DNA of 33,201 bases, taken from positions 1 through 33,201 of the forward strand of contig NZ_LABY01000167.1 of the NCBI RefSeq assembly GCF_001043975.1, given 5' to 3'. The notes below the pieces were generated by a model that worked only from the letters and a program-made list of their open reading frames with translations, was not told the origin of the DNA and made no database searches. Made by a program: the position numbers and the translations under genes. The stretch comes from Methylobacterium variabile (GTDB taxonomy: Bacteria > Pseudomonadota > Alphaproteobacteria > Rhizobiales > Beijerinckiaceae). How positions within the stretch are numbered: the first letter of the stretch is position 1; every line of letters starts with the position of its first letter. Below, one piece after another: positions 7,168 to 15,110 of this stretch.

Positions 7168-8409
7168 TCAGTGGGGCAGGCCCGCGAGGTCGAGGACCGT
7201 GCCGAGAAGGACCCGCGTCGCCGCGTCGGCATCCTCGAGGGTGATCGACTCGGCCGGGTTGTGGCTGATGCCGCCGCGGCAGCGCACGAACAGCATCGCG
7301 GCCGGGCCGAGGACCGCCATCGCCACCGCGTCGTGGGTGGCGCCGGAGGCAAGCCGCAGGGGGGCGTGGCCGAGGCGCCGGGCCGCCCGGTCGAGCGCGG
7401 CCTGCAGCCCGGGATCGAGGGCGACCGCCGCGTTGTCCATGAAGGTCTCGGCGATGAAGCCGACCCCGCGGCGCTGCGCGACCGCCCGGCACTCGGCCCC
7501 GATCGCCGCGAACAGCGCGTCCCGGTCCGCATCCTCGGCGGCGCGCACGTCGAGGGTGAAGTCGATCCGGCCCGGGATGACGTTGACGGCGCCCGGCACC
7601 ACCGTGAGGGAGCCCACCGTCGCGACCGCGCCCGGCATGGCCTCGCCCAGGCGCTCGACCGCGAGCGCCATCTCGGCGGCGGCCGCGAGCGCGTCCCGGC
7701 GCATGCCCATCGGCACGGTGCCGGCGTGGTTGGCCTCGCCCGTCACGGTGCAGCGCGCCCGGGTGAGGCCGACGATGCCCGACACCACCCCGACCGGCTG
7801 CGCCGCCGCCTCGAGGGCCGGCCCCTGCTCGATATGGACCTCGAGGTAGCCGGCGACGGTGCCGGGCTTCCGGGCGAGGGCCGGGATGCCGTCCGGGTCG
7901 CCGCCGAACTGCGCCAGCGCCTCGCGCAGTGTCGTGCCGGCGGCGTCGCGGCCCTCGAGCCAGTCCGGCTTGTACTGCCCGGCCCAGGCCTTCGAGGTCG
8001 AGAGCGAGGTCGGGAAGCGCACGTTCTCCTCGTCGCCGAAGGCCACCACCTCGAGGGCGAAGGGGAGGGCGAGGCCGCGGGCGCGCACCTCCTCCGCCAC
8101 GGCGAGGCCCGCCGCCACCCCGAGGGGGCCGTCGTAGCGCCCGGCATCGACCACGCTGTCGATGTGCGAGCCGAGCACCAGGGCCGGCAGCCCCGGCTCC
8201 CGCCCCTCCAGCCGCCCGACCACGCTGCCGGCGGCGTCGATCCGCGCCGCCAGCCCGGCCTCGCGCATCAGCCCGAGCACCGCCTCGGCGGTCGCCCGGT
8301 GGGCCGGCGACAGGTAGAGCCGCGTCAGCCGGCCGGGCTCGTCGGTGTGGCGGGCGAGGTCGTCGATCAGCGCCATCACGCGGGCGCCGAGGCGGGGAGT
8401 GTCGGTCAT
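7168..8409 (-). CDS. M20 Zn hydrolase, N-carbamoyl amino acid / allantoate amidohydrolase type
   Basis: A 413-aa M20-family amidohydrolase (AllC / HyuC / beta-ureidopropionase group). Metal ligands are recognisable: His82 in GSHIDSVVDAG, Asp93 in RYDGPLG, the Glu pair 127/128 in GDEENVRFP, His192 in EVHIEQG, and the last His in GISHNPAES. The insert domain with GEANHAGTVPMGMRRDA is the substrate/dimer signature of this subgroup. These enzymes hydrolyse N-carbamoyl groups or allantoate, releasing ammonia and carbon dioxide. ATG 8409 gives the family's usual length; earlier in-frame starts add a non-conserved tail. It lies upstream of the DadA-like gene on the same strand. Allantoate, N-carbamoyl-L-amino acid and ureidoglycine-type substrates cannot be told apart here. 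Confidence 0.87.
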   Translation of the reverse strand: MTDTPRLGARVMALIDDLARHTDEPGRLTRLYLSPAHRATAEAVLGLMREAGLAARIDAAGSVVGRLEGREPGLPALVLGSHIDSVVDAGRYDGPLGVAAGLAVAEEVRARGLALPFALEVVAFGDEENVRFPTSLSTSKAWAGQYKPDWLEGRDAAGTTLREALAQFGGDPDGIPALARKPGTVAGYLEVHIEQGPALEAAAQPVGVVSGIVGLTRARCTVTGEANHAGTVPMGMRRDALAAAAEMALAVERLGEAMPGAVATVGSLTVVPGAVNVIPGRIDFTLDVRAAEDADRDALFAAIGAECRAVAQRRGVGFIAETFMDNAAVALDPGLQAALDRAARRLGHAPLRLASGATHDAVAMAVLGPAAMLFVRCRGGISHNPAESITLEDADAATRVLLGTVLDLAGLPH

Positions 8410-8536
8410 GAGCGTCGCTGACCCTTCGGGCGGGAGCCCGGGGGTATGCAGGGTCGGTGCCGGTCGAGGCAACCGGGTGCGGAGCATGCCTCGGGCGAGC
8501 CCCCGGCGCACGGCAGGCCCCCCGCATTCGAGCCGG

Positions 8537-9784
8537 TCAGCGCCGCGCCGGCCGCGGGCCGTCGAGGGGGGCGAGCGCGTCCGGGACCGCGGGGGCCCGC
8601 GGCCGGACCCGCGCGAGGTCCCGGGCGAGGCCGGCGAGGTCCGGCGCCGGGGCTTGGGCTCCGCCGAACAGGGCGGCGTCGAGGGCGGCGAGGCGCGAGG
8701 CCGTGCGGGGATCGGCGCGCCAGGCCGCGGCGAGGGCCGGTTCGCGGCGCTCGGCCTCGGCGAGGGCGATCCGCACGCCGCGGGCGTCCCGCCGCCGGGC
8801 GGCCCGGGCGAGCGCCCGCAGGGCAGGGGCCGCCGGCGCCTCGCGGCGGCGCAGCGTGCCCCAGGCGCCGAGGCCGAGGGCGAAGGCGGCGAGACCCGCG
8901 GTGAGGGCCCGCCACGGCGAGCCTGAGGGCGGCGGCGCCTCCTCGGCGGGCCGGAGGGCGGCGCCGACGATGCGGGCCGGGATCTCCGCCTCGCGCATCA
9001 CCCGCGCCCGGGTGTCGAACCACGGGATCGCGATCGCCGCGAGGGTGATCGGCTCCGGCACGCCGGGGCGCACGTCCCAGCGATAGGTCACGCGGGCGAC
9101 GGGCCCCGCCGGGGTGATCCGGGTCTGGCGCTCGGCCGGCCCGGCGAAGGTGAGGATGCCGCGGGTGCGCAGCACCGGCCGCGGCGGCAAGGCGTCGGCG
9201 GTGAGGCCGCTTGCCTCCACCGTCACGGTGCGGCGGGCCGGCTCGCCGAGGCGCAGGGTCTCGGGCTCGGGCTCCCAGACATCCGTCACCGTCAGATCCT
9301 GCGCTGGCAGCCACCAGGGCTCGGGGGCGTCCGGCCCGCCCGGCCCGCGCCAGGCCGCGACGTCGATCGGCAGGGGCGCGGAGCGCACCTCGACTAGCCG
9401 GCGCTCGCCGCCGTCGACGACCGTCAGGCGGTGCACGAAGGGATCGATGACGAAGCGGCCGGCCCCTTGCGGGAAGACCGCCACGGTCCGCTCGAAGCCC
9501 CGCGCCTCCTGGCCCTGGATCGCGGTGCGGAACCAGCGGTCGCGCCCGAGCTGCGTCCAGCCGAAATGCGGCAGGCTCGGCTGGCGCAGCTCCTCCAGGG
9601 CGATCTGGGCCCGGTAGGTGCCGCGGATGCGAAGCAACACCATCTCGCGCGGGTAGGGCGCCGCCTGCGAGGCGGTCTCGGCCGTGACGGTGAGCGCGAG
9701 GTCGCCGTCCTCCAGCGCCACGGCCCGTCCGATGAGGGCGGGGGCGGCCGCGAGGACGAGGGCGAGGAGCAGCCATCTCACCAC
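8537..9784 (-). CDS. BatD-like membrane-anchored protein
   Basis: A 415-aa envelope protein, last gene of the MoxR/VWA operon. An N-terminal signal sequence (MVRWLLLALVLAAAPALIG) is followed by a large predicted beta-rich periplasmic region with BatD-type wording (VFPQGAGRFVIDPF; MREAEIPARIVG). One transmembrane helix lies at about 291-310, then a basic cytoplasmic tail. BatD-like proteins occur with MoxR ATPases and VWA proteins; their molecular role is unsettled, and scaffolding in the periplasm is inferred. It overlaps the TPR gene by 7 nt. The 127 bp between this gene and the M20 gene (8410-8536) carries only a minor GC-rich repeat and no gene. Confidence 0.75.
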   Translation of the reverse strand: MVRWLLLALVLAAAPALIGRAVALEDGDLALTVTAETASQAAPYPREMVLLRIRGTYRAQIALEELRQPSLPHFGWTQLGRDRWFRTAIQGQEARGFERTVAVFPQGAGRFVIDPFVHRLTVVDGGERRLVEVRSAPLPIDVAAWRGPGGPDAPEPWWLPAQDLTVTDVWEPEPETLRLGEPARRTVTVEASGLTADALPPRPVLRTRGILTFAGPAERQTRITPAGPVARVTYRWDVRPGVPEPITLAAIAIPWFDTRARVMREAEIPARIVGAALRPAEEAPPPSGSPWRALTAGLAAFALGLGAWGTLRRREAPAAPALRALARAARRRDARGVRIALAEAERREPALAAAWRADPRTASRLAALDAALFGGAQAPAPDLAGLARDLARVRPRAPAVPDALAPLDGPRPARR

Positions 9785-10608
9785 GGGTTGCTCCCCGGCT
9801 GCACGGCGGCGCCGGCGGCCCGCCGGCGGGTCTGCTCGGCGCGGATGCGCAAGGAGACGAAGCGGCCGGGATCGTCCGGCAGGGTCGCGAGCCAGTGCCG
9901 GTCGGGGCGGATCTCGCGGGCCTCGAAGCTCTTCGAGACGCGGCGCACCTCGCGCTCGATCACCTCGGACACGCTGGCATTGCCGCCGCCCTGGCGCCCG
10001 CCGCCCTCGGCGTCGCTGGCCGAGCCGCGGGCCTGGCCGCGGCCGGGATCGACCGCCCGCTGCTCGGCCCGGCCGGTGCGGGCGGCCTTCGAGTTGCCGG
10101 GCGATTCCGCCGCGGAGGAGGCCTCGCGGTGGCCGGCCAGGCCCTCACCGGAGGAGGCGGTGCCGGGATCGTTCGCGTCGGATTCGGTCTTGGTGGCGTA
10201 GCGCGTGGCGGCGTCGGCCCGGGCATTGGCCTCGCCGGCGGTGCGGCCGCCGGGGGCGTCCGGCGTGTCGAGGAGGCGCGCGACCAGCTCGCGGTTGGCC
10301 TTGGCGTCCTCGTCTCCCGGGTCGCGGGCGAGGGCGGCCTCGTAGGCCGCCAGCGCGCCCTTGAGGTCGCCGGCGAGCGCCAGCGCGTTGCCGCGGTTGT
10401 AGGGTTGGCCCGCGAAAGCCTCGGCGGCCTCGGCGTAGCGGCCGGCGGCGTAGAGGGCGGTGCCGCGCCAGGCCGGATCGTCGCTGATGGTCGCGGCGGC
10501 CCCCGGCAGCCCGGCCGCGAGGAGCAGCCGGGCGAGGGCGGCGGGCTGGACCGCGAGCCCTGTCAGGGCGAGGCCCCCGGCCGCGAGGAGGATGCGCCCG
10601 GCCGGCAT
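9778..10608 (-). CDS. TPR protein, BatC-like
   Basis: A 276-aa protein with an N-terminal hydrophobic segment (about 5-35), a tetratricopeptide block (about 69-110: GNALALAGDLKGALAAYEAALARDPGDEDAKAN), a polar Ser/Gly/Ala-rich linker (about 125-215) and the short C-terminal signature WLATLPDDPGRFVSLRI that marks BatC-type proteins. The TPR repeats are presumed to bind partner proteins of the VWA complex on the periplasmic side. Its ATG overlaps the stop of the preceding VWA gene by one base (TGATG), indicating translational coupling. Confidence 0.78.
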   Translation of the reverse strand: MPAGRILLAAGGLALTGLAVQPAALARLLLAAGLPGAAATISDDPAWRGTALYAAGRYAEAAEAFAGQPYNRGNALALAGDLKGALAAYEAALARDPGDEDAKANRELVARLLDTPDAPGGRTAGEANARADAATRYATKTESDANDPGTASSGEGLAGHREASSAAESPGNSKAARTGRAEQRAVDPGRGQARGSASDAEGGGRQGGGNASVSEVIEREVRRVSKSFEAREIRPDRHWLATLPDDPGRFVSLRIRAEQTRRRAAGAAVQPGSNPW

Positions 10609-11528
10609 CAGGCGCTCCGCCGGAAGAGCAGCAGGACGGGGACCAGCGCGAGGCCCGCGAGCCAGCGGCCGAGATCCTGCCAGGCCAGCACCGCGTATCC
10701 CCCCTCGGCGAGGTGGCGGGCGAGCGTCTCCGAGACCGCCGCCAGCACCGGGCCCGGCGCCGCGAGGCTGCCCGAAGCCCCGCTGCCGAGCGCGGCGAGC
10801 CGCGCGAGCCCGGCCCCGTCCGGCCGCGGCGCCTCGGGCGGCAAGGCGGGGCCCGGCACCAGCACGGTGTGCAGCCGGTGGCCCTCAGCCGCCAGCGCCG
10901 CGGCCTCGCGCTCAGCGGCGCCGTCGAGGCCGCCGCCGTCGCTCAGGAGCACCACGTCGCCGGTCACCACGGCGCCCTCGGCCAGGGTGCGGCGGGCGAG
11001 CGCGAGCGCCCGGGCCGGGTGGCTGCCGCGATCCGGCACGGTGGCGCCGTCGAGGGCGAACAGGACCGTCCCGAGGCTGTCGCGGTCGGTGGTCGGCGCC
11101 GCCACGAGGTAGGCGTCGCCCGCATAGGCCACGACGGCGACCGCCTTCGTGCCGGCGGCCTCGGCGATCGCCTGCGCCAGGGTCCGGGCCTCGCCGAGGC
11201 GCCCGCCCTCGGCGACCGAGCGCGACAGGTCGAGGGCGATGATCGTGGCGTCGAGGTTGCGGAAGCCCGCAGTGTCGCGGCGCTCCAGCGCCGGACCGGC
11301 GAGGCCGAGCGCCAGCAGGGCGCCGGCCAGCACGAGCAGGCCCTGGCCGCCCCGGCGCCCCGGCCGCACCGCGCCGCGGGCGGCGAGCGCCGCCATCAGG
11401 TGCGGCTCCACCGCCCGGACCCAGTCGCCGAGGGGCGCGGCGCGATGGGCGGCGCGCCAGGCCAGGAGCCCGAGGAGCGGCAGGGCGAGGAGCCACCACG
11501 GGCGCAGGAACGTGAAGTCCTCAATCAT
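10608..11528 (-). CDS. VWA-domain membrane protein, BatB-like
   Basis: A 306-aa protein. It has two N-terminal hydrophobic helices (about 10-24 and 63-80), a von Willebrand factor A domain starting near 92 with the MIDAS metal-site motif DLSRS at 100-104, and a C-terminal helix (about 284-302). The strand VVTGDVVLLSDGG contributes the second MIDAS acid. VWA domains bind partner proteins through a divalent metal. The gene has a strong Shine-Dalgarno (GAGAGGGG) and starts 10 nt after the preceding VWA gene. In the methanol oxidation cluster the analogous second VWA protein is MxaL; this copy is a paralogue outside an mxa context. Confidence 0.82.
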   Translation of the reverse strand: MIEDFTFLRPWWLLALPLLGLLAWRAAHRAAPLGDWVRAVEPHLMAALAARGAVRPGRRGGQGLLVLAGALLALGLAGPALERRDTAGFRNLDATIIALDLSRSVAEGGRLGEARTLAQAIAEAAGTKAVAVVAYAGDAYLVAAPTTDRDSLGTVLFALDGATVPDRGSHPARALALARRTLAEGAVVTGDVVLLSDGGGLDGAAEREAAALAAEGHRLHTVLVPGPALPPEAPRPDGAGLARLAALGSGASGSLAAPGPVLAAVSETLARHLAEGGYAVLAWQDLGRWLAGLALVPVLLLFRRSA

Positions 11529-11538
11529 GCCGCCCCTC

Positions 11539-12507
11539 TCACGCCGCCCTCCGCGTCAGCAGGAGGCCGAGCGCGCTGAGGAGCGCGACGGCGCCGGGCC
11601 AGGGCCACAGGTCGCGGCGCAGGGGCACCGGCGGGGCCCGGTCGCGCCCGCCCTCAAGGGCGTCGATGCTGTCGGCCACCCCCGCGAGGTCGTCGGTGGT
11701 GCGGACCCGGAAGAAGCGGCCGCCGCTCGTCGCCGCGACGTCGCGCAGGGCCTCAGCGTCGACCACGTCCTGCTCCCCGTCGGCATCGGCGAGGTCGCGG
11801 GGGCCGAGCGCGATGGTGTGGACCCGGATGCCGAGGTCGCGGGCGAGCCCCGCCACGTCCCGGGGCGTGGTCTGGCCGGCATTGTTGGCTCCGTCGGAGA
11901 GCAGCACCACCACCTTGGACGGGCCCGGCAGGGCCTCGAGGCGCTTGAGGGCGAGGCCGAGCCCGTCGCCGATGCCTGTCGAGCGGCCGACGAGGCCGAT
12001 CTCGGCCTCCTCGAGGGCCCGGGCGACCGCCCGCGTGTCGAAGGAGGGCGCGGCGGCGACGTCGGCCTGGTCGGCGAAGATCACCAGGCCGACCCGGTCG
12101 CCGGCCCGGCGGCGGATGAATTCGGAGCCGACGCGCTTGACCGCCGCGAGCCGCGAGGTGGTGCGCCCGTCGAGGGAGAAGTCGATCCGCTCCATGCTGC
12201 CGGAGAGGTCGAGGGCGAGGACGAGGTCGCGGCCCGAGGCCGGCAGGGCGACGCCGGGCAGCACCAGCCGCGGGCCGGCGAGCGCCGCCACCAGGGCGCC
12301 CCAGAGCAGCCAGGTCAGGGCTGCGCGCCCCCGCGCGCCGACCCGCAGGGTCCCGCCGCCCGCGAGGCCGGCCACGATCGAGGGCGGGACGGCGAGCGCC
12401 CCGCTGCCGCCCGTGCGCGGCGGCAGGAGCCGGGCGGCGAGGAGCGGCAGCGGCAGGAGCAGGCCGGCCAGGGGCGCCGCGAAGTCGAGGGAGGCGAGGC
12501 CGGCCAT
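11539..12507 (-). CDS. VWA-domain membrane protein, BatA-like
   Basis: A 322-aa protein with hydrophobic helices at about 10-27 and 63-78, then a VWA domain with the canonical MIDAS motif DLSGSM at 100-105. The later metal-binding segments are STGIGDGLGLALKRL and KVVVLLSDGANNAGQT. A C-terminal helix lies near 300-318, so the VWA domain faces the periplasm. ATG 12507 is preferred because it lies 5 nt after the DUF4381 stop; an open frame continues upstream but only as out-of-frame coding of that gene. It is the first of two VWA genes in tandem, the BatA/BatB arrangement. Confidence 0.85.
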   Translation of the reverse strand: MAGLASLDFAAPLAGLLLPLPLLAARLLPPRTGGSGALAVPPSIVAGLAGGGTLRVGARGRAALTWLLWGALVAALAGPRLVLPGVALPASGRDLVLALDLSGSMERIDFSLDGRTTSRLAAVKRVGSEFIRRRAGDRVGLVIFADQADVAAAPSFDTRAVARALEEAEIGLVGRSTGIGDGLGLALKRLEALPGPSKVVVLLSDGANNAGQTTPRDVAGLARDLGIRVHTIALGPRDLADADGEQDVVDAEALRDVAATSGGRFFRVRTTDDLAGVADSIDALEGGRDRAPPVPLRRDLWPWPGAVALLSALGLLLTRRAA

Positions 12508-12512
12508 CGCGG

Positions 12513-12983
12513 TCAGGCCCGCAGGCGCGCGACGAGGCGGGCGAGGCCGGCCTCGGCGGCGGCGAGGTCGGGTGCCGGGCCCGGCGCGTAGAGGTTCTCG
12601 GTCAGCATCCGGCCGGGGCCGCGGCCGAAGAAGTCGGTGCGCAAGCACGCGTCGAGGCCCGCCGGCCCCTCGACCCCCAGGCTGCGGGCGAGCCGCAGGC
12701 TCAACCGCGCGAGGGCGACCCGGCGCTCCGGCGCCGGCAGGGCGCGGGCAGCGGCGAGTTCCGCGAGCGCCGCCCTCCGGACCGGGCGGGCGCGCAAGGA
12801 GGGCAGGAGCCAGGCGGCGAGGGCGGCAAGGGCGAGGCCGCCGGCGATCGCCGCCAGGATCTCGGGCCGGACCAGCCCCGGATCCGGCGGGAGGTGCAGG
12901 CCGCGGAGCCCCGCGAGCGCCATCTGGGCTGGCTGCGCCGCTTCGAATGGCTGCGCCGCTTGGGCGGCCTCACAGCACGGCAT
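12513..12983 (-). CDS. DUF4381-type small membrane protein
   Basis: A 156-aa protein with one transmembrane helix (about 42-62: EILAAIAGGLALAALAAWLLP) preceded by the DUF4381-like LRGLHLPPDPG. A cytoplasmic helical tail ends in LDACLRTDFFGRGP and LARLVARLRA. Proteins of this type sit between the DUF58 and VWA genes in MoxR operons. The first ATG (12983) overlaps the DUF58 stop by 14 nt. A second ATG at 12923 (MALAGLRGLHLPP) starts right at the conserved part and may be the true start. Function unknown. Confidence 0.72.
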   Translation of the reverse strand: MPCCEAAQAAQPFEAAQPAQMALAGLRGLHLPPDPGLVRPEILAAIAGGLALAALAAWLLPSLRARPVRRAALAELAAARALPAPERRVALARLSLRLARSLGVEGPAGLDACLRTDFFGRGPGRMLTENLYAPGPAPDLAAAEAGLARLVARLRA

Positions 12984-13884
12984 CGAGCCGCTCCATCAGG
13001 GGCACGAAGCCCTCCGGCCCGGTCTCGGCATCGAGCCGCAGGGCCGCGAGGCCGAGATGCGCGTAAGGCGCGAGGCGGTCCTCGGCCGCCGGTCGCACCC
13101 GACCGATCCGGGCGGTGCCGCGGTGCCCGTCCGGGGTGGCGTAGGGGTAGAGGCCGGGCGGGGCGGCGCGCTCGAAGGCGTCGCTCACCAGGAGCAGGCT
13201 GACGGAGATCCGCTCGGCCAGGGCCGCCAGGCTCTCGGTGAAGCCGTCGCCCGGGGCGTCGAGGGCGCTCGCCAGCACCAGGTGGCCGCCCGCCGGCAGC
13301 AGCGCCCGCGCCCGCTCCAGGGCCGGTCCCAAGGGCAGGTCGACACCGGGCGGGGCCGCGAGGGCGCTCCCGTGCGCCCGGGCGAGGCCCTGGCAGAGGG
13401 CCGCCATGCCGCGCCCGCCGCCCCTCGGCGGCAGGGTCACCGGCTCGGGTGAGGCGACGCAGAGGCCGACCCGGCCGCCGTCGCCAGCGATGCGCCAGCC
13501 CAGCAGCGCCAGCGCCTCCGCGGCCGCGACCGAGCGCAGGGCGCGGCAGGTGCCGAACAGCATCGAGGGCCGGAAGTCGGCCAGCAGCACCACGGCGCGG
13601 TCGCGCTCCTCGTGGTGGGTGCGGACGTGCAGGGCGCCGGTGCGGGCGGTGGCGTTGCGGTCGATGTGGCGCACGTCGTCGCCCTCGGCCCAGAGGCGCA
13701 CGTCGTCGGGCTCGGTGCCGCGGCCGCGCCGGCGCGTGACGATGCCGCCCGGCAGGCCGGCCCGGGCCCGGGTCATTCCCGCCCCGCCCCGCCGGGCGAG
13801 GTGGCGCAGCTCCATCAGGGCACCGGCCTCGAGGGCGATGCCGGGTCGGGCGAGGGGGTCGGGGCTGGACGGCGGCCGTGCCAC
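12970..13884 (-). CDS. DUF58 protein (MxaS-like)
   Basis: A 304-aa DUF58 protein. The signature segment is VRLWAEGDDVRHIDRNATARTG, followed by the VWA-like strand AVVLLADFRPSMLFGT. The C-terminus returns to a VWA-like fold. GTG 13884 is chosen: the resulting N-terminus (SSPDPLARPGIALEAG...LRHLARR) is the normal family beginning, and it lies 14 nt after the MoxR stop. The frame stays open far upstream, but that part is antisense-like coding of MoxR. DUF58 proteins are encoded beside MoxR ATPases almost universally; MxaS in methanol oxidation is an example. The role is thought to be an adaptor for the ATPase, but the client here is unknown. Confidence 0.82.
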   Translation of the reverse strand: MARPPSSPDPLARPGIALEAGALMELRHLARRGGAGMTRARAGLPGGIVTRRRGRGTEPDDVRLWAEGDDVRHIDRNATARTGALHVRTHHEERDRAVVLLADFRPSMLFGTCRALRSVAAAEALALLGWRIAGDGGRVGLCVASPEPVTLPPRGGGRGMAALCQGLARAHGSALAAPPGVDLPLGPALERARALLPAGGHLVLASALDAPGDGFTESLAALAERISVSLLLVSDAFERAAPPGLYPYATPDGHRGTARIGRVRPAAEDRLAPYAHLGLAALRLDAETGPEGFVPLMERLDAVL

Positions 13885-13898
13885 GGTGGCGAGGGTCC

Positions 13899-14888
<990 letters not shown>

Positions 14889-15064
14889 GACGCTCCGCGC
14901 CACGGCCTGCTCAGCGCCTCGCGCCATCCGGTGCGTCTCCCTCGGGGCCGGTGCTTTGGGTGCCGGCTTCGGAGGGATCAGGCCGCGACTTGCGGGGGGC
15001 GTCAATCCCGTGGGGTGGGTAGCAGGGGTGTGCTTAAGTCCGCGGCGACGGCAAAGGATGGTCG

Positions 15065-15092
15065 GGGAGGGCGCCCCGAAGGGCGCGCTCCC
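15065..15092 (-). terminator. Terminator hairpin after aceE
   Basis: GCGCCC at 15071-15076 pairs with GGGCGC at 15081-15086 around a CGAA tetraloop. After one G-G mismatch, GGGAG at 15065-15069 pairs with CTCCC at 15088-15092. It lies 19 nt downstream of the aceE stop on the minus strand and separates aceE from the MoxR operon. Confidence 0.6.
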
Positions 15093-15110
15093 GTGCGTTG
15101 ATCAAACCCG

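Noticed and set aside
5871..7532. Longer N-terminus for the DadA-like protein
   Set aside because: The extra residues are out-of-frame coding of the M20 gene; the FAD-binding motif fixes the start near 7133-7148.
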